From: an uncultured Eubacteriales bacterium
GTDB lineage: Bacteria > Bacillota > Clostridia > Oscillospirales > CAG-272
Length of the DNA: 6,696 nt
NCBI GenBank assembly: GCA_900550625.1
Contig: URSW01000094.1
Coordinates: forward strand, 1 to 6,696
Reading direction: 5' to 3'
The notes below the pieces were generated by a model. It searched no databases, was not told where the DNA came from, and saw only the letters and a program-made list of their open reading frames with translations. Positions 5,508 through 6,696 of the stretch are shown here, piece after piece (positions within the stretch are counted from its first letter, which is position 1; each line of letters opens with the position of its first letter). The translations under genes and the position numbers were made by a program.

Positions 5508-6350
5508 ATGTACAAAATAGTAAAAAAGGAAAATCTGAACCCGACGGTCACGAAGATGGTGATCGACGCGCCGCTCGTCGCCGCAAAGGTCGAACCGGGT
5601 CAGTTCATAATTCTTCGCGTTGACGAAAACGGAGAGCGCATTCCGCTCACCGTGGCTGATTACGACCGCAAAGGCGGCACCGTCACGATAATCTTCCAGA
5701 TCGTCGGTGCGACGACGAAAAAGCTGAACGCCCTCTCCGAGGGTGAATATATACGGGACTTCGTCGGTCCGCTCGGACGCGCGACCGAAACCGAAGGCAG
5801 GAAGAAGGTCGCCGTCATCGGCGGCGGCGTCGGATGCGCGATCGCGTATCCCGTGGCGAAAAAATTCCACGAAAACGGCGCGGCCGTTCACTCGGTAGTC
5901 GGCTTCCGCACGAAAGATCTCGTGATCCTCGAGAACGAGTTCCGCGCGGTATCCGACGAATACCGTCTGATGTCCGACGACGGAAGCGCGGGCGAAAAGG
6001 GACTTGTCACCGACGCTCTGCGCGCGCTGATCGAATCGGGTGAGAAGTACGACGAGGTCATTGCGATCGGTCCGCTTGTGATGATGAAATTCGTATGTCT
6101 TCTTACAAAGGAATACGGGATAAAGACCACCGTGTCGATGAATCCCATAATGATCGACGGAACGGGAATGTGCGGCGGCTGCCGTCTCACCGGCGGCGAG
6201 GTGAAGTTCGCCTGCGTCGACGGTCCCGATTTCGACGGACACCTCGTCGATTTCGACGAGGCGATGAAGCGCGGCGCGATCTACCGCAGCGAAGAGGCTG
6301 CCGCCCGCGAGCATGTATGCAATCTTCTGAAGAAAGGCGGTGAAAACTGA
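5508..6350 (+). CDS. nfnA: NfnA-type small subunit of NADH-dependent ferredoxin:NADP+ oxidoreductase (FAD/[2Fe-2S])
   Basis: This 280-residue protein is the small subunit of the electron-bifurcating transhydrogenase, often annotated as sulfide/dihydroorotate dehydrogenase-like FAD/NAD-binding protein. It binds FAD, NAD(H) and a [2Fe-2S] cluster, and works with NfnB in the cytoplasm to couple NADPH with NADH and ferredoxin. In order: an FAD-binding beta-barrel with RIPLT (44-48) and FVGPLG (85-90), a nucleotide-binding loop VIGGGVGCAIAYP (103-115), and the C-terminal cluster site DGTGMCGGC (217-225) plus C236. D217, C222, C225 and C236 fit the unusual Asp/three-Cys ligation known for this family. 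The start is chosen at MYKIVKKENL because homologues begin there and GGAAAGG (5488-5494) lies upstream; an earlier in-frame ATG at 5451 would add 19 unlike residues. The stop overlaps the next ATG (TGATG). All key residues are present. Confidence 0.92.
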   Translation: MYKIVKKENLNPTVTKMVIDAPLVAAKVEPGQFIILRVDENGERIPLTVADYDRKGGTVTIIFQIVGATTKKLNALSEGEYIRDFVGPLGRATETEGRKKVAVIGGGVGCAIAYPVAKKFHENGAAVHSVVGFRTKDLVILENEFRAVSDEYRLMSDDGSAGEKGLVTDALRALIESGEKYDEVIAIGPLVMMKFVCLLTKEYGIKTTVSMNPIMIDGTGMCGGCRLTGGEVKFACVDGPDFDGHLVDFDEAMKRGAIYRSEEAAAREHVCNLLKKGGEN

Positions 6351-6696
6351 TGCCGAACATGTCGCCGAAAAAGAATGAAATGCCCTCCCAGGCGCCCGAG
6401 GTGCGTGCGCGCAACTTCGACGAGGTCGCTCTCGGATACACCGAGGAGCAGGCAAGCGACGAGGCGAAGCGGTGTCTTAACTGCAGGAATATGCCGTGCG
6501 TCTCCGGATGCCCGGTCAGGATACACATTCCCGCGTTTATCGCAAAGGTCGCCGAGGGGGATTTCGAGGGCGCGTACCGCGTGATCTCCGAGGCAAGCTC
6601 GCTTCCCGCCGTATGCGGCAGAGTATGTCCGCAGGAGACGCAGTGCGAGTCGAAGTGCGTCCGCGGAATAAAGGGCGAGAGTGTCGGCATCGGCCG
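6350..6696 (+). CDS. nfnB: NfnB/GltA-like large subunit, N-terminal part (runs off the window)
   Basis: Only the first 115 codons lie in the window. They encode the N-terminal iron-sulfur domain shared by the NfnB large subunit and the glutamate synthase small subunit. Two four-cysteine sets are intact: C42, C45, C50 and C54 (CLNCRNMPCVSGCP), and C89, C93, C99 and C103 (CGRVCPQETQCESKC). Each should hold a [4Fe-4S] cluster. SSLPAVCGRVCP and CVRGIKGE are family signatures. The FAD and NADPH domains lie beyond the right edge. The one-base overlap with nfnA and that partner's identity favour NfnB over a true glutamate synthase subunit, although databases often call it gltA. GGCGGTG just before the start is the likely ribosome site. 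Confidence 0.92.
   Translation, partial: MPNMSPKKNEMPSQAPEVRARNFDEVALGYTEEQASDEAKRCLNCRNMPCVSGCPVRIHIPAFIAKVAEGDFEGAYRVISEASSLPAVCGRVCPQETQCESKCVRGIKGESVGIG

Noticed and set aside
5418..6455. Long minus-strand open frame of 345 codons
   Set aside because: It is antisense to nfnA, crosses the nfnA promoter and shows no motif.

Overview
The window looks like chromosomal DNA from an anaerobic, GC-rich Firmicute, most likely a clostridial (Oscillospirales/Eubacteriales-type) gut lineage. This is an inference from three things: an NfnAB-type electron-bifurcating transhydrogenase gene pair, the protein families present, and intergenic hairpin repeats of a kind I associate with that group. No rRNA, tRNA, transposase, phage gene or CRISPR array was seen.

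Layout, left to right. (1) Positions 2-706, plus strand: the C-terminal two thirds of a Gfo/Idh/MocA oxidoreductase resembling dihydrodiol dehydrogenase. A long perfect hairpin runs over its stop codon. (2) 707-1018: a trailer, a strong intrinsic terminator (836-871), and a good sigma-70-type promoter (911-940). (3) 1019-2194, plus: a cytoplasmic sialidase-like beta-propeller protein with three Asp-boxes. (4) 2251-2295: a terminator shared by two convergent genes. (5) 2339-3229, minus: an EamA/DMT-family ten-helix transporter. (6) 3230-3665: a non-coding stretch of about 435 bp packed with palindromes. (7) 5194 down to 3666, minus: a two-gene operon in which a PII-like regulator gene overlaps by one base a CPA2-type cation:proton antiporter gene that lacks its own regulatory domain. 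(8) 5195-5507: a divergent intergenic region with one good promoter in each direction. (9) 5508 to the right edge, plus: nfnA and the start of nfnB, overlapping by one base.

How the genes may work together. NfnAB exchanges electrons among NADH, NADPH and ferredoxin, and so supplies NADPH. The divergent operon pairs a membrane antiporter with a small PII-like protein, the class that elsewhere (GlnK-AmtB, SbtB-SbtA) binds adenine nucleotides and gates a transporter. I infer that the PII-like protein controls the antiporter in trans. This is the most interesting candidate system here. The oxidoreductase and the sialidase-like protein suggest carbohydrate metabolism, but they are separated by a terminator and promoter, so they are not one operon.

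The second point of interest is the repeats. Two long hairpins (692-720 and 3613-3651) lie at the 3' ends of unrelated genes on opposite strands. They share a core and a flanking tail in the same orientation relative to the upstream gene. Two further palindromes (3314-3340 and 3410-3441) share their left flank and stem, but their three-base loops are reverse complements of each other.
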